A stretch of 24,349 bases of DNA from Deltaproteobacteria bacterium (GTDB lineage Bacteria; Desulfobacterota; DSM-4660; Desulfatiglandales; HGW-15). The notes beneath the pieces were generated by a model. It was given only the letters and a program-made list of their open reading frames with translations, ran no database searches and was not told where the DNA came from. The stretch is from the NCBI GenBank assembly GCA_019308985.1, contig JAFDHB010000039.1:1-24349 (forward strand), given 5' to 3'. The position numbers and the translations under genes were made by a program. Numbering within the stretch: the first letter of the stretch is position 1; every line of letters starts with the position of its first letter. Of the stretch, positions 7,706 through 14,594 are shown piece after piece.

Positions 7706-7895
7706 CCCTAATCCAGCCAAAAGTCGATCTGGCGTTATCTGTTAATAGTTGCTGGTTATAGGTCTCGGAAGCCCCATCCCAGAAATGATATCTCAGCCCT
7801 GGTAGAGATATGAAAACGGTGCAATCACAAGAGGGTGAATAACGGATAACAAGTAACAGGTAACACCTAATTGAGGGCTTTTCGCTCAATTAGGG
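7706..7895 (+). repeat. Dispersed structured repeat family B, copy 1 (5' of cobA-hemD)
   Basis: About 190 bases that recur, reverse-complemented in the window, at 23021-23208. The central hairpin is identical in both: ATATCTC (7788-7794) and GAGATAT (7805-7811). The 3' hairpin here is a perfect 10-bp stem, CCTAATTGAG (7866-7875) with CTCAATTAGG (7885-7894). The 5' end (CCTAATCCAG onward, 7707) resembles a second hairpin that is intact in copy 2. GTTATCTGTTA (7734-7744) can pair with TAACAGGTAAC (7855-7865) with one G-U pair. No reading frame is apparent. It ends 27 bases before the cobA-hemD start, leaving the ribosome site free. It could be a mobile palindromic unit, a leader RNA, or both. 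Confidence 0.8.
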
Positions 7896-7921
7896 AAATA
7901 TCTTGTGGAGGTCTGGGATAG

Positions 7922-9466
7922 TTGTCTGAAAAGCAGGGAAAGGGCAAGGTCTATCTGGTAGGGGCGGGTCCCGGCGATCCGGGACTGCTGACTCTCAAGG
8001 CAAGGGATTGCTTGGGCAAGGCGGACGTCGTGGTTTATGACCACCTTGCCAACAGGGTATTCTTGGATTATGCAAATGAGCGGGCGGAATTGATTTATGC
8101 GGGAAAGAAGGGCGGGGATCATAGCCTGAGCCAGAAAGAGATAAACAAGCTCATCCTGGAAAGGGCCAGGGCAGGGGCTACCGTAGTTAGGCTAAAGGGA
8201 GGAGATCCCTTTGTTTTTGGTAGGGGTGGAGAAGAAGCCCAGGAACTGGCCACGGAGGGGATTGCCTTCGAGGTGGTACCGGGTGTTACTTCAGCCGTCG
8301 CGGTTCCTGCCTATGCCGGTATCCCCTTAACTCATCGTGACTATACCTCAACCGTGGCATTCATAACAGGGCATGAAGACCCAACCAAGAACGAGTCCAC
8401 CATTGCCTGGGACAAACTGGCTACTGGTGCCGGTACACTGGTATTCCTCATGGGTGTGGGAAACCTGGCCGGTATCGTAAATAACTTGATCAGTCATGGC
8501 CGAGCCCCGGAGACCCCGGTGGCCGTCATCCAGAGGGGTACCGTCACAGGCCAGAGGACAATTGCGGGGGATTTGAATAATATCTGCGAAAAGGTCAAGA
8601 CAGCCGGATTGAGGCCGCCGGCCATAATTGTCGTCGGTGATGTCGTGGGTTTGAGAGAGGAACTCAACTGGTTTGAAAAACGCCCCCTCTTTGGGAAAAG
8701 GATCATAGTGACAAGGGCCAGGGCGCAGGCCAGTGATCTAGTAGCCCTCCTGAATGATCTCGGAGCCCAGTGCATAGAGTTTCCCACAATCGAGATTGTA
8801 CCTCCGGCCAGTTGGGCTCAGTTGGATCGCAGTATCTCGGAGCTGGATAAGTACAGCTGGGTGATCTTTACCAGTGTCAATGGAGTGGGATCATTTTTCC
8901 GGCGGCTCCTGGAACACAAGAAGGATATGCGAGACTTGGGAGGGATCAAGATAGGCGCAATTGGTCCAAGGACCGCTGAGGCAATCAGAGAAAGGGGAAT
9001 ACTTCCTGATCTAGTCCCGGAAGAATTCAGGGCGGAGGCAATCGTAGATGCCCTGAAGGATGAAGCAGTTGAAGGCAAAGAAATATTGATACCCAGGGCT
9101 GCGGAGGCCAGGGACGTCCTGTCCATTGAACTCAAGAAGATGGGGGCAAGGGTGGAAGTTGTGGAAGCGTACAGAACATCCAGGCCCAGGCATCCCACTG
9201 AAGAGATCGTCGAACTCCTGCGGAGAGGTCAGATAGATGTGGTGACATTTACCAGTTCATCCACCGTGACCAATTTCCTCTCCATGTTCAACTCGACGGT
9301 TCAGGAGGTCCGGGGGTGGATGAGAAATGTGGTTATAGCCTGCATCGGACCTATTACTGCCGAAACCGCGAAAAAACACGGATTGAGCGTCGGCATGGTG
9401 TCCCGGGAGTACACCATAAAAGGCCTGGTGGAAAGTATTATCCAGCATTACGAGGACAGGTCTTGA
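7922..9466 (+). CDS. cobA-hemD: Fused uroporphyrinogen-III C-methyltransferase / uroporphyrinogen-III synthase
   Basis: A 514-residue fusion. Residues 1-245 are an SAM-dependent uroporphyrinogen-III methyltransferase (SUMT): VYLVGAGPGDPGLLT, LKGGDPFVFGRGGEE, EVVPGVTSA, AGIPLTHRDY and TLVFLMGVGNL. Residues 258-514 are HemD, which closes hydroxymethylbilane to uroporphyrinogen III: KRIIVTRARAQA, WVIFTSVNGV, IGPRTAEA, VVEAYRTSRP, VTFTSSSTVTNF and IACIGPITAETA. Together they lead from the HemC product to precorrin-2 for siroheme and cobalamin. Such fusions are common in deltaproteobacteria and clostridia. The start is a TTG at 7922, with GGAGG at 7907-7911; no ATG gives the right N-terminus. The gene runs convergently into ihfA with only 44 bases between stops. 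Confidence 0.94.
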   Translation: MSEKQGKGKVYLVGAGPGDPGLLTLKARDCLGKADVVVYDHLANRVFLDYANERAELIYAGKKGGDHSLSQKEINKLILERARAGATVVRLKGGDPFVFGRGGEEAQELATEGIAFEVVPGVTSAVAVPAYAGIPLTHRDYTSTVAFITGHEDPTKNESTIAWDKLATGAGTLVFLMGVGNLAGIVNNLISHGRAPETPVAVIQRGTVTGQRTIAGDLNNICEKVKTAGLRPPAIIVVGDVVGLREELNWFEKRPLFGKRIIVTRARAQASDLVALLNDLGAQCIEFPTIEIVPPASWAQLDRSISELDKYSWVIFTSVNGVGSFFRRLLEHKKDMRDLGGIKIGAIGPRTAEAIRERGILPDLVPEEFRAEAIVDALKDEAVEGKEILIPRAAEARDVLSIELKKMGARVEVVEAYRTSRPRHPTEEIVELLRRGQIDVVTFTSSSTVTNFLSMFNSTVQEVRGWMRNVVIACIGPITAETAKKHGLSVGMVSREYTIKGLVESIIQHYEDRS

Positions 9467-9510
9467 GCCCTCCCGCCCCAGATCGCCTTGGAAGCAGGGG
9501 CCGTATGGGA

Positions 9511-9798
9511 TTACATTTTCCCATTGAGCTTGTTGCGCAAGACCTGGGAACACTTGAAGGTCACCACTCTCCGTGAACTCAGTATGAGGTCTTCTCCTGT
9601 GGCCGGATTTCTCCCTTTCCTCTCCCTCTTGTTTTTGACAGAGAACTTTCCGAATCCGCTTATCAGCACATCCTCCCCGCGTTCGAGGGTCTTTTTTATG
9701 GTTTCCAAAAGGGATTCCAACACGTTGGCGGATTTGCCCTTGGAAAACCCGAGTTCTTGGTGGATGGAGTTCGCGATGTGGTCTTTGGTGAGTGCCAT
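9511..9798 (-). CDS. ihfA: Integration host factor alpha-type DNA-bending protein (HU/IHF family)
   Basis: A 95-residue HU/IHF family protein. It starts MALTKDHIA, as IHF-alpha proteins do, and carries the family core ISGFGKFSVKNKRERKGRNP, then TGEDLILSSRRVVTFKCSQVLRN. The RNPATGE proline arm intercalates into DNA and bends it. The IHF-alpha start and the SSRRVVTF segment favour IHF-alpha over plain HU, though a divergent HU is not excluded. The frame is open five codons further upstream (to 9813), but ATG 9798 matches the family and is preceded by GGAGCGGGG. A good promoter lies 63 bases upstream at 9861-9889. The gene is convergent with cobA-hemD. Confidence 0.92.
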   Translation of the reverse strand: MALTKDHIANSIHQELGFSKGKSANVLESLLETIKKTLERGEDVLISGFGKFSVKNKRERKGRNPATGEDLILSSRRVVTFKCSQVLRNKLNGKM

Positions 9799-9860
9799 AA
9801 ATCCCCGCTCCATGATTCAAGAATTGTTTTCCTGGCCCCTGATCGGACCTGTTCTTGGGA

Positions 9861-9889
9861 AACCTACTTTGAGCATTTTATTTTGTCAA
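9861..9889 (-). promoter_or_regulatory. Sigma-70 promoter of ihfA
   Basis: On the minus strand a perfect TTGACA (9884-9889) is followed by a 17-base spacer and TAGGTT (9861-9866). Predicted transcription would begin near 9854 and give a leader of about 55 bases to the ihfA start. The -10 is weak, the -35 is ideal. Confidence 0.5.
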
Positions 9890-9908
9890 GGATTTATGAT
9901 GGTTATAC

Positions 9909-9927
9909 CCTTTTTTCCTAAAAAAGG
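9909..9927. other. A/T hairpin upstream of the ihfA promoter
   Basis: CCTTTTTT (9909-9916) and AAAAAAGG (9920-9927) form a perfect 8-bp palindrome around CCT, 20 bases upstream of the ihfA -35 box. It could be an UP-type element or a protein site. It has poly-T/poly-A arms and no GC stem, so it is unlikely to be a terminator. Confidence 0.35.
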
Positions 9928-10011
9928 AAAGCCGGAGAAAAGCTCCTTTGTCCTCAGGCAAAATGGTAAGTATGAATGACCACAATAACAACCGCATACT
10001 GTGCCGGAAGC

Positions 10012-10164
10012 GGTCTCTGAGACCTCCCTCTCCCTATGGAGAGTGAAAGCCCCCTTCACTTCAGGGCCCGTAGCACTATATTGAGTGGAACCGGTTCCGG
10101 TAGCGGTACTTCGATCAATCATGGGTATAAATGTCAGCAATCCAGACAGACAATAAATGGATTG
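10012..10164. other. Chain of short perfect hairpins in a non-coding stretch
   Basis: This is part of the 681 bases between ihfA and the small HTH gene, which contain no credible gene. In order: GGTCTC/GAGACC (10012-10024, one-base loop), CTCTCC/GGAGAG (10028-10043, loop CTAT), AGTGAA/TTCACT (10042-10060), the 12-base palindrome GGAACCGGTTCC (10087-10098) and CAATCCA/TGGATTG (10138-10164). Five perfect inverted repeats in 150 bases is dense, so a structured RNA or a cluster of protein sites is possible. The function is unknown. Confidence 0.4.
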
Positions 10165-10196
10165 GAAAAATCTTTTCAAAGCGGTTTGAGCTTGGG

Positions 10197-10232
10197 TTGA
10201 AATTCTACTCATTAACATTATATTTTTAATGT
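10197..10232 (+). promoter_or_regulatory. Promoter-like site with palindromic operator upstream of the HTH gene
   Basis: TTGAAA (10197-10202) is followed by 16 bases and TATATT (10219-10224). Overlapping the -10 is a palindrome, ACATTA (10215-10220) and TAATGT (10227-10232) with a 6-base spacer, extendable to 9 bp with one mismatch. The run TAACATTATATTTTT recurs at 10993-11007 in front of the TPR gene. The leader to the HTH gene would be about 250 bases and contains repeat A. Confidence 0.4.
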
Positions 10233-10248
10233 AAAAGAAACATTGACG

Positions 10249-10432
10249 AGTTCGCAAAAAGTCAAAATTGGGATGGCAAAGTAAAAAGCTTCAAGTAAGT
10301 CTTCAAGTTGAGCTCGCGAAATCCCGCTTGCGGGAGCGCACGAATCTCGTGTGATGAGGCGTACTTAGCGTACGCCGCAATCACAACGAGATGAAGCGCA
10401 ACGCAGAAATTGGACTTTTTACGAAGCCATCA
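10249..10432 (+). repeat. Dispersed palindromic repeat family A, copy 2
   Basis: The same element as 4434-4585, in the same orientation. The central stem is conserved, GGCGTAC (10358-10364) and GTACGCC (10370-10376), while the loop changes from ATAGAA to TTAGC. The ends are TTCGCAAAAAGTC and GACTTTTTACGAA, an inverted pair with one mismatch. This copy is about 30 bases longer, because the left arm has a duplicated CTTCAAG stretch and an extra hairpin, CCCGC (10323-10327) with GCGGG (10330-10334). It ends 47 bases before the HTH start codon. No reading frame is apparent. Confidence 0.85.
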
Positions 10433-10479
10433 ACATTATAAATAACAAAAACCAAAGGTAAAAAAAGGAGAGGTGGAAA

Positions 10480-10668
10480 ATGTCTCAGATAATGACAACA
10501 AAGGATGTAGCAAAATACCTGAAATTGCATGAAATTACGGTATGCAAGTATGCGGCGGAGGGAAAAATTCCCTCGGTGAGGATTGGTCGCGTATGGCGAT
10601 TCGACAAAGAGGCCATTGACAGGTGGCTCAGCGGCGGCCACAAGAGGAAAGAGGAAGTGAATCACTAG
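10480..10668 (+). CDS. Small excisionase-type helix-turn-helix DNA-binding protein
   Basis: A 62-residue protein made almost entirely of one MerR/excisionase-like winged helix: MTTKDVAKYLKLHEITVCKY (5-24), then AAEGKIPSVRIGRVWRFDKE, where the IP-x-VRIG-R-WRF wing is diagnostic, and a basic tail. Such proteins act as Xis-like factors or as small regulators; no integrase or phage gene is nearby, so a regulatory role is more likely. The ribosome site is strong (AAAGGAGAGG, 10464-10473). The upstream region carries repeat A and an AT-rich palindrome that also occurs before the TPR gene, so this protein is a candidate for binding those sites (inference). There is no terminator of clear quality after it. 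Confidence 0.88.
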   Translation: MSQIMTTKDVAKYLKLHEITVCKYAAEGKIPSVRIGRVWRFDKEAIDRWLSGGHKRKEEVNH

Positions 10669-10953
10669 GCCGGGCCATGCAACCCGATTTCACCCCTATA
10701 TTGCCTAGCCGAACGGGAAAAGGGGAAGTTTGTCCTCACCCCCGCCCTTCACGGATGATCAAGCCTAAGTATACGTCTGCACAGTAACTTCCGGCGAGAA
10801 CATCTCTCATTTCATTTGAAATACCGCAATGAGGCGGGGAGCATGTTTTTCCTGCGCCGCGCGGGAGGGGAAGGTTTTTTGAGAACTATCCCAGGGTCCT
10901 CCTGGAGAAAGCACGGCAGGCAGACTCGAACTTGCACGAGATTGAGATTGTGC

Positions 10954-10981
10954 TTGACGGCGTTGGAAATTTATGTATAAT
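10954..10981 (+). promoter_or_regulatory. Sigma-70 promoter of the TPR gene
   Basis: TTGACG (10954-10959), a 16-base spacer and a perfect TATAAT (10976-10981). This is among the best promoters in the window. It gives a leader of about 55 bases to ATG 11042. The -10 box lies inside a perfect palindrome (10971-10990), which suggests repression by a dimeric regulator. Confidence 0.65.
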
Positions 10982-11013
10982 TTTACATAATTTAACATTA
11001 TATTTTTTACGTT
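10971..11013. promoter_or_regulatory. Tandem AT-rich palindromic operators at the TPR promoter
   Basis: Site 1 is a perfect 7-bp inverted repeat, TTATGTA (10971-10977) and TACATAA (10984-10990), with a 6-base spacer. Site 2, AACATTATATTTTTTACGTT (10994-11013), is a degenerate inverted repeat that shares TAACATTATATTTTT with the site at 10215-10232 before the HTH gene. Both sit on or just downstream of the -10 box. Confidence 0.45.
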
Positions 11014-11041
11014 CAATAAGACTCAAGACCAGGGCGAGGTG

Positions 11042-11482
11042 ATGAAGACACCAGTCTTTAAAGATCGGCGTTCGGGGAAGGATAGAAGGTCGGGAAGAGA
11101 TCGTAGAAAGTATAACGATCCTAGGTACTTCCGCCCAGGTGAGGAGCAGGGCTCCCAGGTGCAGGATATCCTTGAAAGGGCCATGAAGTTGAGAACACAG
11201 TTTGCCGAGATATGGCACAAGAAGGGGAGCGACTTCCTGAGAGCCAAGAAGTATGAAGAAGCTAAAGTCGCCCTCAACCAGGCCATCCGAATAAAGCCCA
11301 GATTCGGCCGGGCATGGTATGACCTGGCAGGGATATTTGCGATAGAGGGCTCTAGGGACAGGGCACTTTCACACCTGGAGAAGGCGATAGAATTGGACAA
11401 AAAGTATAAGGGTGAAGCAACTACTGACGAGAAATTCCAAGGCCTCTGGGCGGATTCTGACTTTCGGAGGTTGACCACTTGA
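11042..11482 (+). CDS. TPR-repeat protein with basic N-terminal tract
   Basis: A 146-residue protein. Residues 4-22 are a strongly basic repeat (FKDRRSGKDRRSGRDRRKY). Residues 50-125 hold about two tetratricopeptide repeats: IWHKKGSDFLRAKKYEEA, then AWYDLAGIFAIEGSRDRALS, each with the helical small/large residue pattern. TPRs mediate protein-protein contacts; the basic tract suggests nucleic-acid or membrane binding (inference). There is no signal peptide, so it should be cytoplasmic. ATG 11042 is preferred to the GTG at 11039 because AGGGCGAGG precedes it at usable distance. It has its own promoter with palindromic operators and faces the TauE/SafE gene convergently. No specific function can be named. 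Confidence 0.82.
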   Translation: MKTPVFKDRRSGKDRRSGRDRRKYNDPRYFRPGEEQGSQVQDILERAMKLRTQFAEIWHKKGSDFLRAKKYEEAKVALNQAIRIKPRFGRAWYDLAGIFAIEGSRDRALSHLEKAIELDKKYKGEATTDEKFQGLWADSDFRRLTT

Positions 11483-11575
11483 CCCTTTGAGACCCTCAAA
11501 CTGTCCATTTCCAGCAATGCACAATCAGGATTTTTTGCAAGGCTTTCCTCGATCCCAGTTTGTACCAGACCGGCA

Positions 11576-12541
11576 TTAAAGACCGAGGGATCCAACGGCA
11601 TACTTAACGGCCGTAAACATGATGATGCCCGCAAGCATCCATTTGATGGCCCCTGCCGGGACAAATTTTTGACAACGGGCGCCGAGATAGATACCCACCA
11701 TGCCTCCCAGGCCGAAAAGGGTCCCCAACAACCAATCAGGAGCAAGTGACATGGACGGGTAAAAAAAGGCGAGGGCCTGATAGAACAAGACCCCTGCTAC
11801 GGAGGTGACGAATGTTCCCATGAGGGAGGCGCCCGCGACCGTGTATATCGGCAGACGGAAAAAAGTTACGAAAAAAGGTGCTATGATAGCCCCACCCCCG
11901 ATCCCGTAAATACCTCCCACGATCCCGACAATAAAGCTCAGGGCGAAAATCCCCCAAAAGGGGATGTCAAACTGTTCGCCATAGAAGGTATAGCCAAGCC
12001 TTTTATGTGTGAAATGGGTCACTTGCACTCGTGGTAGGCTCTTTTGCAGGGGTGCCCCGCTGTTTGAAGATTTCAACCCGTGGTATTTGGTAATCAGTTC
12101 GTGAAATGCTCTTTCGCTGGCGCCCTTATCCATGGGTGTTTGGTCCTTTCTGACCAGGTCTCTAATCATTTTGAGCCCTATATAAAGGAGAACTGCCGCT
12201 GCAAACAGCTTGAAATCCCGGGGATCAGGCAAGTAGAGAATCCTTACGACAGCCCCGATAAAAACGCCGGGAAGTGTACCTATAACCACTATGACCACCA
12301 GCGGCCACACCATACGCCCCTCTCTATAGTACCGGTAAACGCCGCTGGGTATGGCAACCACGTTGAAGAGCTGATTTGTAGCGCTGACAGATGGAGACGT
12401 GTAGCCAAGAAAGGACATCTGGAATGGCAAGAGAAGAAATGCCCCTGACACGCCACCCATAGAGGTAAAAAACGAGATCAGGAAAGAGACTAAGGGCGGG
12501 AGCCAGGGTGGGAGCTCAATTCCGGCAGTGGCAAAGTACAT
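11576..12541 (-). CDS. TauE/SafE family membrane permease (sulfite exporter family)
   Basis: A 321-residue integral membrane protein with two four-helix halves. The first half carries FTSMGGVSGAFLLLPFQM and the second FIVGIVGGIYGIGGGAIIAP, the paired glycine-rich motifs of the TauE/SafE (DUF81) family. A hydrophilic loop (about 135-195) separates them. Members export sulfite, sulfoacetate or other organosulfonates, or take up small anions; the substrate here cannot be told. The start MYFATAGIE gives a plausible family N-terminus, but there is no Shine-Dalgarno sequence before it. A good promoter is found at 12627-12656, and a 31-codon upstream frame runs across the start (see findings). It lies downstream of modC but is separated by a terminator, so it is a separate unit. 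Confidence 0.88.
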   Translation of the reverse strand: MYFATAGIELPPWLPPLVSFLISFFTSMGGVSGAFLLLPFQMSFLGYTSPSVSATNQLFNVVAIPSGVYRYYREGRMVWPLVVIVVIGTLPGVFIGAVVRILYLPDPRDFKLFAAAVLLYIGLKMIRDLVRKDQTPMDKGASERAFHELITKYHGLKSSNSGAPLQKSLPRVQVTHFTHKRLGYTFYGEQFDIPFWGIFALSFIVGIVGGIYGIGGGAIIAPFFVTFFRLPIYTVAGASLMGTFVTSVAGVLFYQALAFFYPSMSLAPDWLLGTLFGLGGMVGIYLGARCQKFVPAGAIKWMLAGIIMFTAVKYAVGSLGL

Positions 12542-12626
12542 AGCGGGTTGTCTCAGTCTGAAAACTGATGCTGTGAGCCAAAAGATCCAAAACCGTCTCA
12601 GCCGTCATCATGGGCTTTCAGAAAGG

Positions 12627-12656
12627 ATTATATGTAAAACGTGATGGCCTTATCAA
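12627..12656 (-). promoter_or_regulatory. Sigma-70 promoter of the TauE/SafE gene
   Basis: On the minus strand TTGATA (12651-12656), an 18-base spacer and a perfect TATAAT (12627-12632). The -35 begins three bases after the T-run of the modC terminator, so the two signals are packed back to back. Predicted start is near 12620, giving a leader of about 80 bases. Confidence 0.55.
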
Positions 12657-12658
12657 GC

Positions 12659-12682
12659 AAAAACCTTTCTACCGGAAAGGGT
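12659..12682 (-). terminator. Rho-independent terminator after modC
   Basis: Read on the minus strand, CCTTTC (12675-12680) and GAAAGG (12664-12669) form a 6-bp stem with loop CGGTA, followed by TTTTT (12659-12663). It lies 20 bases beyond the modC stop and closes the padR-modABC operon. Confidence 0.75.
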
Positions 12683-12702
12683 TAATATCCCGGCCACCCG
12701 AT

Positions 12703-13791
12703 CTATCGCCTGTCGACAGGGTCTTTGGGGAGCGTGAAGAGGAGGTCGGGGCGCAGGAAGATCCCGGCCCGCGATCCCTTTTTCATGGATTGTCCCTGAA
12801 GATAATGACTGGGAACCTCGATCTCGATTGTTTTCCGGGAACCGCGAGGTGTAAAGAGGACGAGATTCGTCCCCCCTTTATAAAGGATATCGGTGATGCG
12901 GCCCGGCAGGATATTGGTTCCTTCTCCGGATCCCTCTTCACGGAGTATTTTCACGTCCTCGGCTCTGATTCCCACATATACTCTCCCTGCAGGATTATCT
13001 GAAAGGGGCGGGCTAAGCACTAGATCGACCCCCAGATCGCTGCAATGCACGGAGTTGTCTCGCCCGGTGGTGTGGACCTCAAAGAGGTTCCTAATACCAA
13101 GGAAACGGGCCACATCGAGGTTCCAAGGTTTCCTATAGATATCCTGACCTTTGCCGGTCTGCACGACCTTGCCATCCAGCATAATGCTTATCTTATCCCC
13201 GAGGATGAAGGCTTCCTCCAGGTTGTGGGTCACAATCAGAAGGGTGAGGTTGTGCCTTTTCTGCAGTCCTTTGAGCAAGGACCACAGTTCCTTTTTCATG
13301 CCCTCATGCAGGGCAGAGAAGGGCTCATCCAGGAGCAAGTATCTGTTTCCCGTTGCAATCGCTCTTGCCAGGGCCACCCTCTGGCTCTCACCACCACTCA
13401 AATTCTCTATCCTCCTCTCAAGGAGATGGCCTATATTGAGCGTATGAATCAATTCTCTTACGAGGTCTCCAGGGAGGCTATCCTTGATTCTTCTCACGCG
13501 CAAGGAGTAATATATGTTTTCCCTTACATTGAGATGGGGAAATAGCGCCAGGTCTTGAGGTAGGTAAGAAAGGCCCCTTGATTCCACTGGGGTATTTGTG
13601 ATGTTCCTTCCCCTGTGCCGAACCTCTCCCTTGCCAGGTGTTCTAAAGCCTATGATCGCCTCAAGCATCAGGGTCTTACCACTTCCGGTGGGACCGATCA
13701 GGACGTGACAGGAAGACTCCTCAACACTGAAGTTTATATCTGTAAGGGTAAAGTCTCCGGCGACCAAAGAGATATTCCGCACTTCAAGCAT
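12703..13791 (-). CDS. modC: ABC transporter ATPase, molybdate/tungstate type
   Basis: A 362-residue ATP-binding subunit. The nucleotide-binding domain (about 1-235) has Walker A GPTGSGKT, Q-loop YLPQDLALFPHLNV, signature LSGGESQRVALARAI, Walker B YLLLDEPFSAL and H-loop VTHN. The C-terminal part (about 240-355) is a TOBE-like regulatory region (VGIRAEDVKIL, then GRITDILYKGG, LQGQSMKKGS). It would energise the permease encoded 26 bases upstream. ModC, WtpC and sulfate/thiosulfate CysA ATPases are alike, so the anion is inferred from the ModA-like binding protein. The ribosome site before ATG 13791 is poor. A terminator follows the gene. Confidence 0.85.
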   Translation of the reverse strand: MLEVRNISLVAGDFTLTDINFSVEESSCHVLIGPTGSGKTLMLEAIIGFRTPGKGEVRHRGRNITNTPVESRGLSYLPQDLALFPHLNVRENIYYSLRVRRIKDSLPGDLVRELIHTLNIGHLLERRIENLSGGESQRVALARAIATGNRYLLLDEPFSALHEGMKKELWSLLKGLQKRHNLTLLIVTHNLEEAFILGDKISIMLDGKVVQTGKGQDIYRKPWNLDVARFLGIRNLFEVHTTGRDNSVHCSDLGVDLVLSPPLSDNPAGRVYVGIRAEDVKILREEGSGEGTNILPGRITDILYKGGTNLVLFTPRGSRKTIEIEVPSHYLQGQSMKKGSRAGIFLRPDLLFTLPKDPVDRR

Positions 13792-13817
13792 GACTAACCC
13801 GCAAGAACCCTAAAGCG

Positions 13818-14594
13818 TCAGGCATGGTATGTATTTTTCAACAATAACCTGGACAAGTAAAGGATCCCTAGCCCAGTGACTATCAAAATAAAGATCAAAA
13901 GGACGGTCCCCTCTATATCCGCGTTGGACAAGCGCATGAACAAGGCAATCGGGATGGTCTCGGTCCTCATGGCCATGGATCCTGCAACTGTGATGGTAGC
14001 ACCAAATTCCCCCAGGGCCTTCGCCCAGGTCAGGATGCTGGAAGCGATAATCCCTTTTTTGGCCAGTGGAAGGGTTATGGTCAAGAAGGCCACCTGTGGT
14101 GATACTCCAAGGGACCTGGCCACATTTTCGTATCTGACCGGGATCTCATCCAGTGCCGTCTTGATCAGCCTTGTTGCAATCCCGACCGTTGTCATGAATT
14201 GAGCAAGAATGATGCCGGGCAAAGCAAAGATAAAACGAAAGCCACTCTGCTGCAAGAAATCCCCGACCGGGGTGTTAAAGAATATCAGGATCATGGCTCC
14301 CAGGGCTGCGGGGGAGACGATCATGGGGAGCTCCAGGATGGTATCAACGAGATCCTTGCCCTTGAAACGGAACCTTGATATGGCATAAGCACTGGGAATG
14401 GCCAAGGCCACGGAGAGGAATGTCGCCATGGTGGCGGCCAAGAGACTGAGGCGGATAGAAAAGAGGACCCTTTGCGAGAATAGAGTGCTCAGGAAATGGG
14501 AGGGGGAAAAAAAATAGAAGAGGGAGAGGATCAAAACTCCGTAGAGGCCGAGAACGGCAAATGAAATGGTGATGAGGAGCGATCTAAATCTCAT
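13818..14594 (-). CDS. modB: ABC transporter permease, molybdate/tungstate type
   Basis: A 258-residue inner-membrane permease with about six helices; helix 1 is near residues 10-30. The cytoplasmic EAA-type loop that docks on the ATPase reads ENVARSLGVSPQVAFLTITL, and WAKALGEFGATITVAGSM is typical of ModB/WtpB/CysT proteins. ATG 14594 overlaps the modA stop (ATGA), with GGGAG 11 bases upstream. A GTG at 14606 in the same frame would leave no room for a ribosome site, so it is less likely. The order padR-modA-modB-modC, all overlapping or closely spaced, indicates one operon. Confidence 0.88.
   Translation of the reverse strand: MRFRSLLITISFAVLGLYGVLILSLFYFFSPSHFLSTLFSQRVLFSIRLSLLAATMATFLSVALAIPSAYAISRFRFKGKDLVDTILELPMIVSPAALGAMILIFFNTPVGDFLQQSGFRFIFALPGIILAQFMTTVGIATRLIKTALDEIPVRYENVARSLGVSPQVAFLTITLPLAKKGIIASSILTWAKALGEFGATITVAGSMAMRTETIPIALFMRLSNADIEGTVLLIFILIVTGLGILYLSRLLLKNTYHA

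Larger units (their letters stand above)
10669..11041. other. Non-coding gap between the HTH and TPR genes
   Basis: I see no gene in these 373 bases. They hold a nested inverted repeat at 10806-10832 (ATTTCA/TGAAAT inside CTCATT/AATGAG), a GC hairpin near 10850-10864 (CCTGCG/CGCGGG, with a T-run on the wrong side for a plus-strand terminator), and the promoter and operators of the TPR gene at 10954-11013. Confidence 0.5.

Noticed and set aside
7706..7895. Cobalamin riboswitch before cobA-hemD
   Set aside because: I could not find the B12-box core, and the same element precedes ftsH, which does not fit a cobalamin sensor.
9475..9525. Bidirectional terminator between cobA-hemD and ihfA
   Set aside because: The GCCCC/GGGGC and ATGGGA/TCCCAT pairings are short, lack T-runs and the second covers the ihfA stop.
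10480..10668. Excisionase of an integrated phage or island
   Set aside because: No integrase, attachment-site pair, tRNA or phage gene is present in the window; the fold is also common in small chromosomal regulators.
11486..11500. Hairpin TTTGAG/CTCAAA after the TPR gene as a terminator
   Set aside because: Six base pairs with a 3-base loop, few GC pairs and no T-run on either strand.
11483..11575. Coding-like minus-strand frame between the TPR and TauE/SafE genes
   Set aside because: It reads protein-like for about 35 residues but continues antisense through the TPR gene, has no start with a ribosome site and matches no family I know.
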